A stretch of 45,109 nt of DNA from Streptomyces diastatochromogenes (GCA_001418405.1 LIQL01000074.1:1-45109); one strand, 5' to 3'; counted from the first letter of the stretch, positions 28,083 through 37,002 are shown. Notes: generated by a model from the letters alone, not told the origin. Program-made: numbers and translations.

Positions 28083-29337
28083 GTACGCCAGCTACGCCCT
28101 GGTGCTCTTCTCGCTCGGCATGTACGTGGTCCTCGACGGCTACGACCTCGGTGTGGGGATGCTCGGCCTGGTGGCCGGCCCCGAGCGCCGACGGCAGTAC
28201 GGCGAGGTCGTCGCCACTGCCTGGGACGCCAACGAGAGCTGGCTCATCCTGGTCGGCGTGGTCCTTTGGGCCGGTCTGCCCGGTGCCTACGCCGTGGTGC
28301 TGCCCGGCGCCTATCTGCCGCTGATCGTCATGTTGGTCTCGATCATCCTGCGCGGACTGGGTCTGGAGATGCAGAGCGCGGCCGGCCGCTACCGGCGGGG
28401 CTGGGCACTGCTGTTCGGCGGGGCCTCGCTCGCGACCACCGTGTGCCAGGGCCTCGTCCTCGGCGCCGTGCTCACCGGCCCGCACCAGCGCGGCGGTGCC
28501 TTCCGCGGCGGGGCCTTCGACTGGTTCAGCCCCTACGGAGTCCTGTGCGCTCTCGGCCTGGTCGTCGTCTACCTGTTGGCCGGGGCCGCCTGGTTGCAGG
28601 ACAAGACAGAAGGGTGGTCACGGCCGGGGGTCCGACGCACCGGACGGTCCCTGCTGCTGGCCACCGTGGTCATGGCACTCGTGCTCGGCCTGTCGCTGCC
28701 GGGCGCCGACCCGCAGCAGTTCTCTCTGGGCCAGCCGGTGCGGGCCGGCCTGTTCTGCCTCGCCGTGGGGGTCGCCGCCGTGGCCGGTGCCGTCGCCTGG
28801 CACGGCTTCGGCCGCCGTCCCGACTGGCGGCCGTTCGCGGCCGTGGCCACCATGACCGCAAGCGGGCTGCTGGGACTCGCCGTCCTCTCCCTGCCGGTGG
28901 TGGTACCGCCTGGCCTGACGGTCCATCAGGCAGCGAGCCCGCACTCCTCCCAGCTCTTCCTGGTCCTCGGCGTCGGCCTGTGCATGCCGTTCGTCCTGGC
29001 CTACAACATCTACGCGTGGCGGAGTTTCCGCGGCAAGTACAGCGAGCCGGCTGAAATCCCGATACCGCCGTTGCCCACCCGGAGCCGCTCGCTCCCGGCC
29101 GCGCCGACGTCCACCGGCCTGCTGCGGACGAGCGTGCGACGCGTCCTGCTCTGCGTGCTCGGCATCCTGGCCACCGCCCTCTCCCAGGACGTGTTCGGCG
29201 GCGTCTGCGACCTGATCGGGCCGATCGGCGTAACGGTGCTGGGCTGCACCGCACTGGCCGCCTGGATCGTCGGCGACCGCCGTGACGGTCGCGCCGGACA
29301 CTTCGACGCGGCCACCGGAGCGGAGACCGCCTCGTGA
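28075..29337 (+). CDS. cydB: Cytochrome bd oxidase subunit II
   Basis: About 420 residues, multi-pass. It supports haem assembly and quinol oxidation with CydA. YVVLDGYDLGVGMLG (first helix), WDANESWLI and GAYLPLIVMLVSIILRG are CydB hallmarks. TTG 28075 is the favoured start because GGAGG (28064-28068) sits 6 bases before it; an in-frame ATG at 28057 would add six residues and overlap cydA more. Either way the gene overlaps the cydA stop. Its own stop overlaps the cydD GTG. Confidence 0.93.
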   Translation: MLEYASYALVLFSLGMYVVLDGYDLGVGMLGLVAGPERRRQYGEVVATAWDANESWLILVGVVLWAGLPGAYAVVLPGAYLPLIVMLVSIILRGLGLEMQSAAGRYRRGWALLFGGASLATTVCQGLVLGAVLTGPHQRGGAFRGGAFDWFSPYGVLCALGLVVVYLLAGAAWLQDKTEGWSRPGVRRTGRSLLLATVVMALVLGLSLPGADPQQFSLGQPVRAGLFCLAVGVAAVAGAVAWHGFGRRPDWRPFAAVATMTASGLLGLAVLSLPVVVPPGLTVHQAASPHSSQLFLVLGVGLCMPFVLAYNIYAWRSFRGKYSEPAEIPIPPLPTRSRSLPAAPTSTGLLRTSVRRVLLCVLGILATALSQDVFGGVCDLIGPIGVTVLGCTALAAWIVGDRRDGRAGHFDAATGAETAS

Positions 29338-31070
29338 GCGGCACCAGCGTGCTCCTGGAAGAACTGGCCGTGGACCGGGCCGACGATCCGGCGGCCGCCA
29401 GGCTGAAGGACTGGGCGGCGATCGGCCGGCCCGAGCTGCGCCGCGCGGGGATCCTGCGCGGCGCGGCCCAGTCGGGCACGGTCCTGTGGGCGGGCGGGCT
29501 CGCCTGGGGCGCGCAACGCGGCCTGTCGGCCCTGCACGGCGAGTTGCCCGTGGCGGCCTTGGCGCTGCCCGTCCTGCTGACCGCGGCCGGAGTCGCCCTG
29601 CGCTCCGTCCTGCTGGCCGCGGGCGACACGGCAGCCGCTCGTGGCGCCCGGGACGTACGTGAGGCACTGCGCCGCCGGATCATCGAGACGGCGCTGCCCG
29701 TCAGCGGCCCGGCCCGTACCGACCTGGAAGAGGCGGCACCGGCCCGGGCCGTCGACGGCGAGGTGGACCAGCTGACCGACTGGCTCACCGGGTACGTGCC
29801 CGCACGGACGACCATGCTGCTCGGCAGTGGCCTCGTCCTGGCCGCCCTCGCCTGCCGCAGCTGGTTCGTCGCCCTGCTCGTCCTCGCCGCCACCCCGCTG
29901 CTGCCGGTCAACCTGAAGGTCATCGGCCTGGGCGCGCAGGGCGCCGTCCACGCCCAGCTGACCGGGATCCGCACCCATCAGGCCCGGCTGCTGGACCACC
30001 TGCGCGGGCTGCCCACCCTGGTCGGGCTCGGCGCACACGACGAGGCGGCCCGCGTGCTGGAGCGGGACGACCGGGAGGTCGCCCGGCGGACCGAGAAGGT
30101 GCTGCGGATCGCCTTTCTGTCGACCGCGTGGGTCGAGCTGCTCATCACCGGCACCCTCGCCGTGGTGGCGACCTACTGCGGCCTGGTCCTGCTCGACTAC
30201 CTTCATGTGCCCGGCGTCCCGGACCGCATGGACCTGTCCGCCGCGCTGTTCGTCCTCGTCCTGGTACCCGCCTACTTCGCCCCGGCCCGGGACCTCGCCG
30301 CCGGCTACCACGCCCGAGCCCAGGCCGCTGCCGCCGCCGAGCTGCTGGGTACCGTCCTCGACGCCCGCGCGGAGCGGGACCTGCCCTCCGTCGCGCCGCT
30401 CCGGCCTGCCCGTGGCTCGGCACCTCCGGAGGTGCGTCTGGCAGCCGTGACGGTGCGTCATCCGGGCCGCGTGGCGCCTGCCCTGGACCGGATCAGTGTG
30501 CGGCTCGCACCGGCCCGGTGCCTCGCCGTCACCGGACCGAGCGGGGCGGGCAAGTCCACCCTGCTGGCCGTGGCGGCGGGCCTGTCCGCCCCGTCCGAGG
30601 GGCACGCCCTGCACGTGCTCGACGGTCGGGCCGTCCCCGCCGATCCCGGCCGGGTCTCCTGGGTTGGCCAGCCGGCCCATCTGCTGCCCGGCACCCTGCG
30701 CGAGAACCTTCTCCTGGCCCGGCCCACTGCGAGCGACGACGACCTGCTGGACGCCGCCGCCTCCCTCGGCTTCGAGGACCTCATGACAGCGCTCCCGCAG
30801 GGGCTGGACACCCCGCTCGGCGAACGCGGCACCGGACTGTCCTCCGGCCAGTCCCAGCAACTGGCCCTCGTTCGGGCCCTGTTGCGGGATGCGCCCCTGT
30901 TGTGCCTGGACGAACCCACCGCACACCTCGACCCGGCGGCGGAGCAGCGGGTCCTTTCCGCGCTGCGGACACTGGCCCGCGACCGCACGGTCCTGCTCGC
31001 CACTCACAGTCCCGCGCTGCTGCCACTGGCGGACGAGGTCATCACCCTGCACCACGGAAGGGTCCGATGA
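29334..31070 (+). CDS. cydD: ABC exporter subunit CydD (heterodimeric, thiol reductant type)
   Basis: 578 residues: an exporter-type transmembrane domain (about 1-330) and a C-terminal nucleotide-binding domain with Walker A GPSGAGKST (near 400), signature LSSGQSQQ (near 501), Walker B LLCLDEP and the H-loop His in VLLATHSP. With CydC it exports cysteine/glutathione in E. coli and is needed to assemble cytochrome bd. GTG 29334 overlaps the cydB stop (GTGA), and the gene ends in ATGA shared with cydC. Actinobacteria without glutathione may export cysteine or another thiol. Confidence 0.94.
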   Translation: MSGTSVLLEELAVDRADDPAAARLKDWAAIGRPELRRAGILRGAAQSGTVLWAGGLAWGAQRGLSALHGELPVAALALPVLLTAAGVALRSVLLAAGDTAAARGARDVREALRRRIIETALPVSGPARTDLEEAAPARAVDGEVDQLTDWLTGYVPARTTMLLGSGLVLAALACRSWFVALLVLAATPLLPVNLKVIGLGAQGAVHAQLTGIRTHQARLLDHLRGLPTLVGLGAHDEAARVLERDDREVARRTEKVLRIAFLSTAWVELLITGTLAVVATYCGLVLLDYLHVPGVPDRMDLSAALFVLVLVPAYFAPARDLAAGYHARAQAAAAAELLGTVLDARAERDLPSVAPLRPARGSAPPEVRLAAVTVRHPGRVAPALDRISVRLAPARCLAVTGPSGAGKSTLLAVAAGLSAPSEGHALHVLDGRAVPADPGRVSWVGQPAHLLPGTLRENLLLARPTASDDDLLDAAASLGFEDLMTALPQGLDTPLGERGTGLSSGQSQQLALVRALLRDAPLLCLDEPTAHLDPAAEQRVLSALRTLARDRTVLLATHSPALLPLADEVITLHHGRVR

Positions 31071-32755
31071 ACGGGACCGGCGCCTGGCGTCTGCTCCGCA
31101 CGGCAGCTCCGCGCCGGGCCCTGCTGACCGGCACGCTGCTGGCCGTCGCGGCCGAACTCGGCGGTGCCGCACTCCTCGGCGTGTCCGGCTGGTTCCTGGC
31201 CACCTGTGCCGTGGTCACCCTCCAGGCCAACACCACCTGGTCCTGGATGTATCCCTCGGGGGCCGTGCGGACGCTGGCCCTGGCCCGCACCGGACTGCGC
31301 TACCTCGAACGCCTGGTCAGCCACCGGACGTTGCTCACCACCACCGTGGCGCTGCGCACCCGGCTGGCCCGCGGCGCCGCCCGACTCACCCCCCGTGAAC
31401 TGCGCGGGCAACGCGACGGGACACTGCTCACCCGGCTCACCTCGGACGTGGAAACCGTCGCGGGTCTGCCCGCGAACGTCTGCGCACCGCTCACCGCGGC
31501 GGTCACCACCGCGTGCCTGGTCGAGATCCTGCTGCTGTGGGCGACGCCGCTCCTGGGGGCGGCCGAGCTGGTTGTCTGGGCGGCCGGGCTGACCTGCGTC
31601 CGGCAGGCCCATCGCCGGACACGAGCCCACCTGCGCACCGCCGCCGACGCCAGGTCCGCGCTCCGTACCGTACTGCTCGGCAGCCGGGCGGCCTTCGACG
31701 AACTGAGGTGCCTGGACGCCGTACCGCAGGCACGAGAGTCGGCGACGACCGCGATGGCGGCCGTCGAATCCGCCGAGTGGGCCGCCGCCCGTGCCGAACG
31801 CCTGGGCCGGCTGGGACTGCGCCTGCTGGCCGCCGCGGGCCAGGCAGCGGTGCTGGTGACCGCCCTGTGCGCGGCGCCGAGGCAACCGGTCGCCGTCGTG
31901 GTGGGGGATGTGCTGTTGATGGCCGCTGGGTGGGAGCTGCTGGAGCGGCTGCCCCGGCTGGTGAACCTGCTGAGCGAGGCCGGTGACGCGGCCGGACGCC
32001 TCGCGCCGCTGGCCGCCGAAGAGCCGCTCGCAAGTCCGCGGCGGCCGACCGCACCGGTCCTGGCAACGGTCGGGCTCCCGCTTCCCGGCTCGTCGGCGGC
32101 CCTCACCTCGACTCTGTCGGGGGCCGGACCGCTGCTGGTCACCGGCCCCAACGGCAGCGGGAAGTCGACGCTGCTCGGACAGCTCGCCGGGCGGATACCG
32201 GCTCCTCGCGGCACGGTCGTCCTCGACGGCACGCCCGTGCACGAGCTGCCGGCCCGGGTGGTCGCCGAGACGGTCACCCTGGTCGAGGCCGACGACTGGC
32301 TGGCCGACGACACGGTGGCGGCCAACCTCCGGCAGGCCGCACCCTCGGCCGACGCCGCCACGCTGCGGGCCGCACTGGAGGCGGTGGGTCTCGCCGCGCT
32401 GCCACTCGGCACCCCCGTGGGCCCCGGCGGGCGTCTGCTGTCCCACGGGCAGCGGCGGCGCCTCGCGATCGCGCGCGCGGTGCTGCGGCGCCCACCGGTG
32501 CTCCTGCTGGACGAACCCACCGCCGGGCTGGACCGACCCACCGCCGAGGCCCTGCTGACCGCGCTGTTCCGGGCGCTGCCGGAGACCTCGGTGGTGATCG
32601 CCCTACAGGACCAGGACCTCGGTCTGCTGGACCGGCCGCCCGTCTCGGTCGTCCACCTCGGAGGAGAGGACCGGGATGCCACGGGCCCGGCCGGACCCGT
32701 GGCGGTCGACCGCGGTCGAGGCGCAGTTCGGGCAGCCGCCGCACGAGCGTCATGA
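31067..32755 (+). CDS. cydC: ABC exporter subunit CydC
   Basis: 562 residues: exporter transmembrane domain (about 1-320) and nucleotide-binding domain with Walker A GPNGSGKST (near 359), signature LSHGQRRR (near 458) and Walker B VLLLDEP. The switch-loop position reads VVIALQDQD, so the conserved His is Gln, unlike CydD. This implies one degenerate ATP site in the heterodimer. ATG 31067 overlaps the cydD stop (ATGA). It is the last gene of the cydABDC operon; a small hairpin follows at 32785-32799. Confidence 0.94.
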   Translation: MNGTGAWRLLRTAAPRRALLTGTLLAVAAELGGAALLGVSGWFLATCAVVTLQANTTWSWMYPSGAVRTLALARTGLRYLERLVSHRTLLTTTVALRTRLARGAARLTPRELRGQRDGTLLTRLTSDVETVAGLPANVCAPLTAAVTTACLVEILLLWATPLLGAAELVVWAAGLTCVRQAHRRTRAHLRTAADARSALRTVLLGSRAAFDELRCLDAVPQARESATTAMAAVESAEWAAARAERLGRLGLRLLAAAGQAAVLVTALCAAPRQPVAVVVGDVLLMAAGWELLERLPRLVNLLSEAGDAAGRLAPLAAEEPLASPRRPTAPVLATVGLPLPGSSAALTSTLSGAGPLLVTGPNGSGKSTLLGQLAGRIPAPRGTVVLDGTPVHELPARVVAETVTLVEADDWLADDTVAANLRQAAPSADAATLRAALEAVGLAALPLGTPVGPGGRLLSHGQRRRLAIARAVLRRPPVLLLDEPTAGLDRPTAEALLTALFRALPETSVVIALQDQDLGLLDRPPVSVVHLGGEDRDATGPAGPVAVDRGRGAVRAAAARAS

Positions 32756-32784
32756 CTGTGCGCGCACGGGGTCATGGCCTCCAG

Positions 32785-32799
32785 CGCCCGTCCCGGGCG
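32785..32799 (+). terminator. GC-rich hairpin after cydC
   Basis: CGCCCG (32785-32790) pairs perfectly with CGGGCG (32794-32799) across a TCC loop, 30 bases past the cydC stop. There is no T tract, so termination here is only possible. Confidence 0.3.
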
Positions 32800-32816
32800 A
32801 GTCTGCGTCCTGAGCT

Positions 32817-32828
32817 GTCATACATGAC
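32817..32828. promoter_or_regulatory. Palindromic operator-like site upstream of the NmrA-like gene
   Basis: GTCAT-AC-ATGAC is a perfect 5-bp inverted repeat with a 2-base spacer, 60 bases before the ATG of the NmrA-like gene. The core TCATACAT recurs at 32883-32890, running into the start codon. This AT-rich pair stands out from the high-GC surroundings and fits a repressor site overlapping a promoter. Confidence 0.4.
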
Positions 32829-32888
32829 GGATGGTTACGGTCGGGGCCACGGGCGGATCCGATGCCCCGCAGGGAAGGGAGTTCATAC

Positions 32889-33740
32889 ATGGTGCAGGAG
32901 CCGATCCTGGTGCTTGCCGCGACGGGCGGACAGGGGGGCGCCGTGACCGACGCGCTGCTCGTCCGCGGGGTCCGGATCAGGGCGCTGGTCCGCGACCCGA
33001 ACCGCGGGGCGGCACGGCAGTTGGCCGACCGGGGCGTCGAGGTGGTCGCGGGTTCCCTGAGCGATTCCGAGTCGCTCGCCGCGGCCATGAAGGGGGTGGC
33101 CGGTGTCTTCGCGTTCACCACGCCCTTCGAGTCCGGTGTCGAGGCGGAGGTGGAACAGGGGCGGGCGATCCTCGCCGCCGCGGCGCGGGAGCGCGTGCCG
33201 CACCTCGTGTTCAGCTCGGTCGCCGGGGCCGACCAGGACAGCGGGGTACCGCATTTCGAGAGCAAGGCGCGCATCGAGGCGGAACTGGCCGCGGGCGACG
33301 TGCCGTACACCATCCTGGGACCGACGTACTTCTTCGACAACGCACTCGGTGGAACGGAACGCATCCACGACGGCGTCCTCGACTTGCCGCTGCCGCCCGA
33401 TCGGCCGTTGCAGCAGCTCGCCCGCCCCGACCTCGGCGCGTTCGCGGCGGAAGTGCTGCTCACCCCGGCTCCGTACGTCGGACGACGCATCGAACTGGCC
33501 AGCGACGCACCGACCCCCGCACAGATGGCGGCCGCGCTCGGCGAGGCACTGGGCCGGCAGGTCCGACACGAGTACGTCCCGCTGGCGGCCATCGGCAACG
33601 CGGACATGCACGCGATGTGGACGTTCCTGAACGGTCCTGGATATCGCGTCGACATCCCCGCACTCCATGATGCCCACCCGGAGATCCGCTGGACCGGCTT
33701 CGCCGACTGGGCGCGGAGCACCTGGGCCGCCAGGGGCTGA
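32889..33740 (+). CDS. NmrA-like NAD(P)-binding protein (atypical SDR)
   Basis: 283 residues. The N-terminal GxxGxxG motif reads LAATGGQGGAVT, followed by ALVRDPN and VEVVAGSLSD, typical of NmrA/quinone-reductase-like atypical SDRs. HLVFSSVAGAD and the ARIEAELAAG...YTILGPTYFFDN segment continue the pattern. Members act as redox sensors or as NAD(P)H-dependent reductases; which applies here is unknown. ATG 32889 has GGGAAGGGAG upstream; an in-frame ATG at 32862 precedes that site and is less likely. It stands alone behind a palindromic operator-like sequence. Confidence 0.87.
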   Translation: MVQEPILVLAATGGQGGAVTDALLVRGVRIRALVRDPNRGAARQLADRGVEVVAGSLSDSESLAAAMKGVAGVFAFTTPFESGVEAEVEQGRAILAAAARERVPHLVFSSVAGADQDSGVPHFESKARIEAELAAGDVPYTILGPTYFFDNALGGTERIHDGVLDLPLPPDRPLQQLARPDLGAFAAEVLLTPAPYVGRRIELASDAPTPAQMAAALGEALGRQVRHEYVPLAAIGNADMHAMWTFLNGPGYRVDIPALHDAHPEIRWTGFADWARSTWAARG

Positions 33741-33883
33741 AACCGGCCGCCCACGTGGCGGCCGGCTCGCCGGGCCATGCGCACGCGCAAGCCCGGCGAG
33801 CCTTCCCATCGCCCCGATCTCATGGGTGCGAACCCGGGCCCCACGTGGTGCCCACCCACCGGCGGATCACCTCATGCCGTCGG

Positions 33884-34810
33884 TCACCCGTGATCGCCGT
33901 TCTGATGCAGTTCGGCCACGTAACCGCCGGGGAACCTCACCACGGCATTGGAGCGGCCGTGGCCGGTGTACGGACCCCACAGCACCTTCGCCCCCGCCGC
34001 CTCGGCCTTCCGCAGCGTCACGGCGAGGTCCGTCACCCCGTAGCCGGTGGTCTCCCGCCCGAACGGGTAGGGGAGGTGCCCGTCGGTGACGCTCACGACC
34101 GTGTTGCCGAACGGGGAGCGGATGGCGATCCGGCGATACGTCTCCTTCGGCAGGCCGATGTCACCGCCGTTGGCCGCCCGGTGATCGGAGACGACCCGCC
34201 CCCCGGTGAACCGCAGGTAGGAGCCGAGGAACCGGTTCACCGAGTCGGCCGTCAGGTAGACGCGGTTGTCCGGCACGGACTTCAGGGGCTTGTACGACGG
34301 CGCCGTGGTGTGCCAGTACAGCTGGGCGTTGACGCCGCCCGGGAACTGCACGATCGCGTCCCGCCCGACGGGGTCGTCGAAGGGCGCGACGACCAGCTGC
34401 GCCCCGCTCTGTCGTGCCCGTCGGACACCCTCGTCGAAGTCGCTCATGAGCCAGCCCGTCCGTTCGGCGCCGAACGGGTACGGGGCGGGCGTCCGGAAGT
34501 CGAAGACGGACAGGGTGCCCACGGGGGACATCACCAGTTCCGACTCGGTCTTGCTGGGCGTCGGTGTGACGGTCGTCAGGACCTTGTCCGTGTGCGTTCC
34601 GCCGAAGGTCGCGGTCCAGCTGGCGACGAACGCGTCCACCGCTCCGGGGGTGACGTAGACGTGCGTGGTGTCGTACTGGGGTCCCACCGCCGTGGTCGAG
34701 TCCGGTGCGGCGGCTGCCGCGTCCCGAGCCGAGGACGGCGCCCCGGAGCCCACCACGCTCAGTGCCACCGTGAGGGCGAGCAGCATCCGCGCCATCGCTT
34801 TGCGCTTCAT
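33884..34810 (-). CDS. Secreted protein with two VOC (glyoxalase-like) domains
   Basis: 308 residues. A Sec-type signal peptide (MKRKAMARMLLALTVALSVVG, shown in part here as K/R then hydrophobic core) ends near residues 30-35 in SSARDAA. Two similar halves follow (about 45-160 and 180-305), each ending in a VQFPGGV or VRFPGGY strand and each with a PYPFG segment, as in tandem vicinal-oxygen-chelate folds. VOC proteins are mostly cytoplasmic metalloenzymes or binding proteins, so a secreted one is less usual; the ligand is unknown. ATG 34810 has AAGGA 7 bases upstream. It lies 60 bases downstream of the AraC gene pair. Confidence 0.75.
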   Translation of the reverse strand: MKRKAMARMLLALTVALSVVGSGAPSSARDAAAAAPDSTTAVGPQYDTTHVYVTPGAVDAFVASWTATFGGTHTDKVLTTVTPTPSKTESELVMSPVGTLSVFDFRTPAPYPFGAERTGWLMSDFDEGVRRARQSGAQLVVAPFDDPVGRDAIVQFPGGVNAQLYWHTTAPSYKPLKSVPDNRVYLTADSVNRFLGSYLRFTGGRVVSDHRAANGGDIGLPKETYRRIAIRSPFGNTVVSVTDGHLPYPFGRETTGYGVTDLAVTLRKAEAAGAKVLWGPYTGHGRSNAVVRFPGGYVAELHQNGDHG

Positions 34811-34870
34811 TTCCGTTCCTTTCCGTCGGAACCGCTTACGGCGCAAGCTAGGCGCCGAGCGCGGGAGCGG

Positions 34871-35897
34871 TCAGGCCGACAGCGCACGGGGTCTTGCCCT
34901 TCCGGGAACGGGGCCGGCCGGGTGTCGGGTCCCCAGGTGCGCAGCGCGCCACTGCACCGGCGACATCCCGTACATGGCGCGGAACGTCCGGCTGAAGTGG
35001 GAGGGGTTGGTGAAACCCCAGCGGGCGGCCACCACCGCGATCGACCTGTGGGGTGCGCCGGTCCGGGCGAGTTCCTCGCACGCCGACTCCAACCGTCGCG
35101 TCCGGACCCAGGCATTGACGGTGGTGCCCTGGAGCTGGAAGAGGCGGTGCAGGTAGCGCAGGGAAATGCCGTGCTGGTCGGCGAGGTTCTGCGGGGTGAG
35201 TCCGGGGTCCTGCAACCGGGCCTGGGCGGACGCCGTGATCCGCTCCCACAGCGCCGGCGCCGTTCGACTGCCGGCCTGCTCCAGGGCCAGCGTGGCCAGG
35301 ATCTCCGCCGCGATGCGGGCGAGGTGGTCGCGTCTGGTCGCAGGGGGTTCGCATGACCTCGTCGACGAGCCCGCGCAGCAGCGGCAGCAGCAAGGCTGCC
35401 GCCCCCTCCCCGGACTCGTCCAGCACGGTTGCCGTCAGGGCGGACAGCTGCCCTTCCTCCAGCCGGAGCAGGGCGCGGGGCATCATGAGGACCCGGGCCC
35501 GCTGCCGCGCGGGCAGCACGATCCGGTACGGGCGCCGTGCGTCGTGGAACGTCAGCCGGCCGGGCCGGAGTTCGGCGGTGCGGCCGTCCTGCATCAGCAG
35601 TGCGGTGCCGTCCAGTTGCAGGCGTACCAGGATGTGGGCGCTGGGGTCGGCGGCCACCGAGCGGGCGCTGCGCCGGATCGTTCCCGGGCCGAACTCCTCG
35701 GTGGCGATCTGGAGCGCGCCCAGGCGCTCGGCGGTCAGCTCGCCCGCCCACGGGCGGCCTCTCTCCACAGCGACCTCGACTCCCGCGAAGACCTGTGACA
35801 GCGCGCGTTCCCAGGCGGCGGCGCGGTCCCCTGGAGCGAGGCCACGGGTGGAGAAGGACACCCCTTGGCCGGGGGTGGTCAGTGATCCGGTCAGCAC
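34871..35897 (-). pseudogene. AraC-family regulator broken by a one-base frameshift
   Basis: The N-terminal sensing part runs from GTG 35897 (AraC-binding-like fold, LVRLQLDGTALLMQDGRTAELRPG region) to about 35348. The C-terminal helix-turn-helix continues in another frame from about 35342 to the stop at 34871 (DQHGISLRYLHRLFQLQGTT, RWGFTNPSHFSRTFRAMYG). The change lies at a run of five G (plus strand 35343-35347). Removing one base joins VMRTP directly to ATRRDHLARIAAEILATL and gives 341 residues, matching the 345-residue AraC neighbour. As written, the protein loses its DNA-binding domain. The GTG overlaps the stop of the upstream AraC gene. It may be a recent mutation, a sequence error or a slippage site. 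Confidence 0.8.
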
Positions 35898-36928
35898 GCC
35901 GCTGCTCCCGTCCCCCGGCTTGCGCGCTCCAGGTCGAGCCAGTCCGTGGGAGACAGGCCGAAGGCGCTGCGGAACGCCCTGCTGAACCGGGCGGGGCTGC
36001 TGAAACCCCAGCGTCTCGCGATCTGGCCCAGGCTGACCGATCCCGGTGCCTGCACGACGAGTTCCCGGCGGCACTCGTGCAGCCGCAGCTGCCGAATCCA
36101 CTGGCACACGGTGGTGTCCTCGGCCTCGAACAGCCGGTGCAGATAGCGAACGGAGATGCCGTGTGCCTCGGCCACGGCCCGGGGGGTCAGGCCGGAGTCC
36201 GACAGGCGCCAGCGGATGAAGGTCTTGATCCGCAACAGCAGGACCCGGTCGGCACCGGGCAGGACGGCGGGGTCCTCGCCCAGCAGGTCGGCCGCCGTGG
36301 CCGCCATCAGGTCGAGGACGCCCCCGGCCAGTCGCTCGGCCACCGGCGTCCGGTACGCCTCGGAGGTGTCCGCCAACCGATCCAGCAGCGGGGCGAGCAG
36401 GGCGGGCAGACCGCCGTTCGGGCGCACGGCCCGCGCGGTGAGCTGCCGGACGTCGGCCTCCGACCGCCCGAGCAGGATCCGCGGGACCGCGAAGATCCTC
36501 AACTGGAAGCGTTCGGGGAAGGCGGTGCGGAAGGGCCGGACGGTCTCGAAGAAGCCGATGTCGCCGGCCCTCAACTCGGTTGTGCGACCGTCCTGTTCGA
36601 CCTGGGCCCGACCGGTGCTCTGCAGCGCAACGAAGACGTCCCGCCCGTCGCCGCGGGCGATGAAGCGCGGCGACCGGTGGACGCGTCCCGGATCGCATTC
36701 CACCGTGGTGATCCGCAGGTCCCCCAAGTGGTCGGTGCGCAGGGTCGCGTCGTAGGTGGGGCCGTCGGTGGCGATGTCCATTCCCACCAACGTCGCGAGC
36801 ACGGCGTCGTGCCAGAAGTCCAGGCTCTGGTGCGGCGGAACCGAGCGCGTGCTCAGCACCCGGGCCCGGCTCGCGTCGGCGGCCGGAGCCCGGCGTCTCT
36901 CCTCGTAGGAGCCGATCACGGTTGACAT
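35891..36928 (-). CDS. AraC-family transcriptional regulator
   Basis: 345 residues with an N-terminal AraC-binding-like domain (about 20-210) and a C-terminal double helix-turn-helix (about 240-340) containing HGISVRYLHRLFEAEDT and RWGFSSPARFSRAFRSAFG, ending LSPTDW. It resembles the next (frameshifted) regulator closely, so the two probably arose by tandem duplication. ATG 36928 is chosen; no strong ribosome binding site is visible, and an in-frame ATG at 36964 is the alternative. A tandem repeat of CATGCTGTGA overlaps the start. Candidate targets are the hydrolase upstream or the VOC protein downstream. Confidence 0.86.
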   Translation of the reverse strand: MSTVIGSYEERRRAPAADASRARVLSTRSVPPHQSLDFWHDAVLATLVGMDIATDGPTYDATLRTDHLGDLRITTVECDPGRVHRSPRFIARGDGRDVFVALQSTGRAQVEQDGRTTELRAGDIGFFETVRPFRTAFPERFQLRIFAVPRILLGRSEADVRQLTARAVRPNGGLPALLAPLLDRLADTSEAYRTPVAERLAGGVLDLMAATAADLLGEDPAVLPGADRVLLLRIKTFIRWRLSDSGLTPRAVAEAHGISVRYLHRLFEAEDTTVCQWIRQLRLHECRRELVVQAPGSVSLGQIARRWGFSSPARFSRAFRSAFGLSPTDWLDLERASRGTGAAAC

Positions 36929-36946
36929 GCTGTGAGCATGCTGTGA
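36926..36946. repeat. Tandem CATGCTGTGA repeat at the AraC gene start
   Basis: CATGCTGTGA occurs at 36926-36935 and again at 36937-36946, separated by one G. Directly repeated sites of about 10-11 bp are typical of AraC-family binding, so this may be an autoregulatory operator. It includes the start codon if ATG 36928 is used. Confidence 0.45.
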
Positions 36947-37002
36947 CGGTGCCGATCGGCGCATCAGTCGGTCGACTGGTCACCGGACCCGTTCCGCGTC
37001 CG

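Noticed and set aside
34848..36983. Single minus-strand frame covering both AraC genes as one 711-residue protein
   Set aside because: Only the middle part is real AraC sequence in this frame. The first third is a shadow of the upstream AraC gene and the last third is out-of-frame sequence created by the five-G run.
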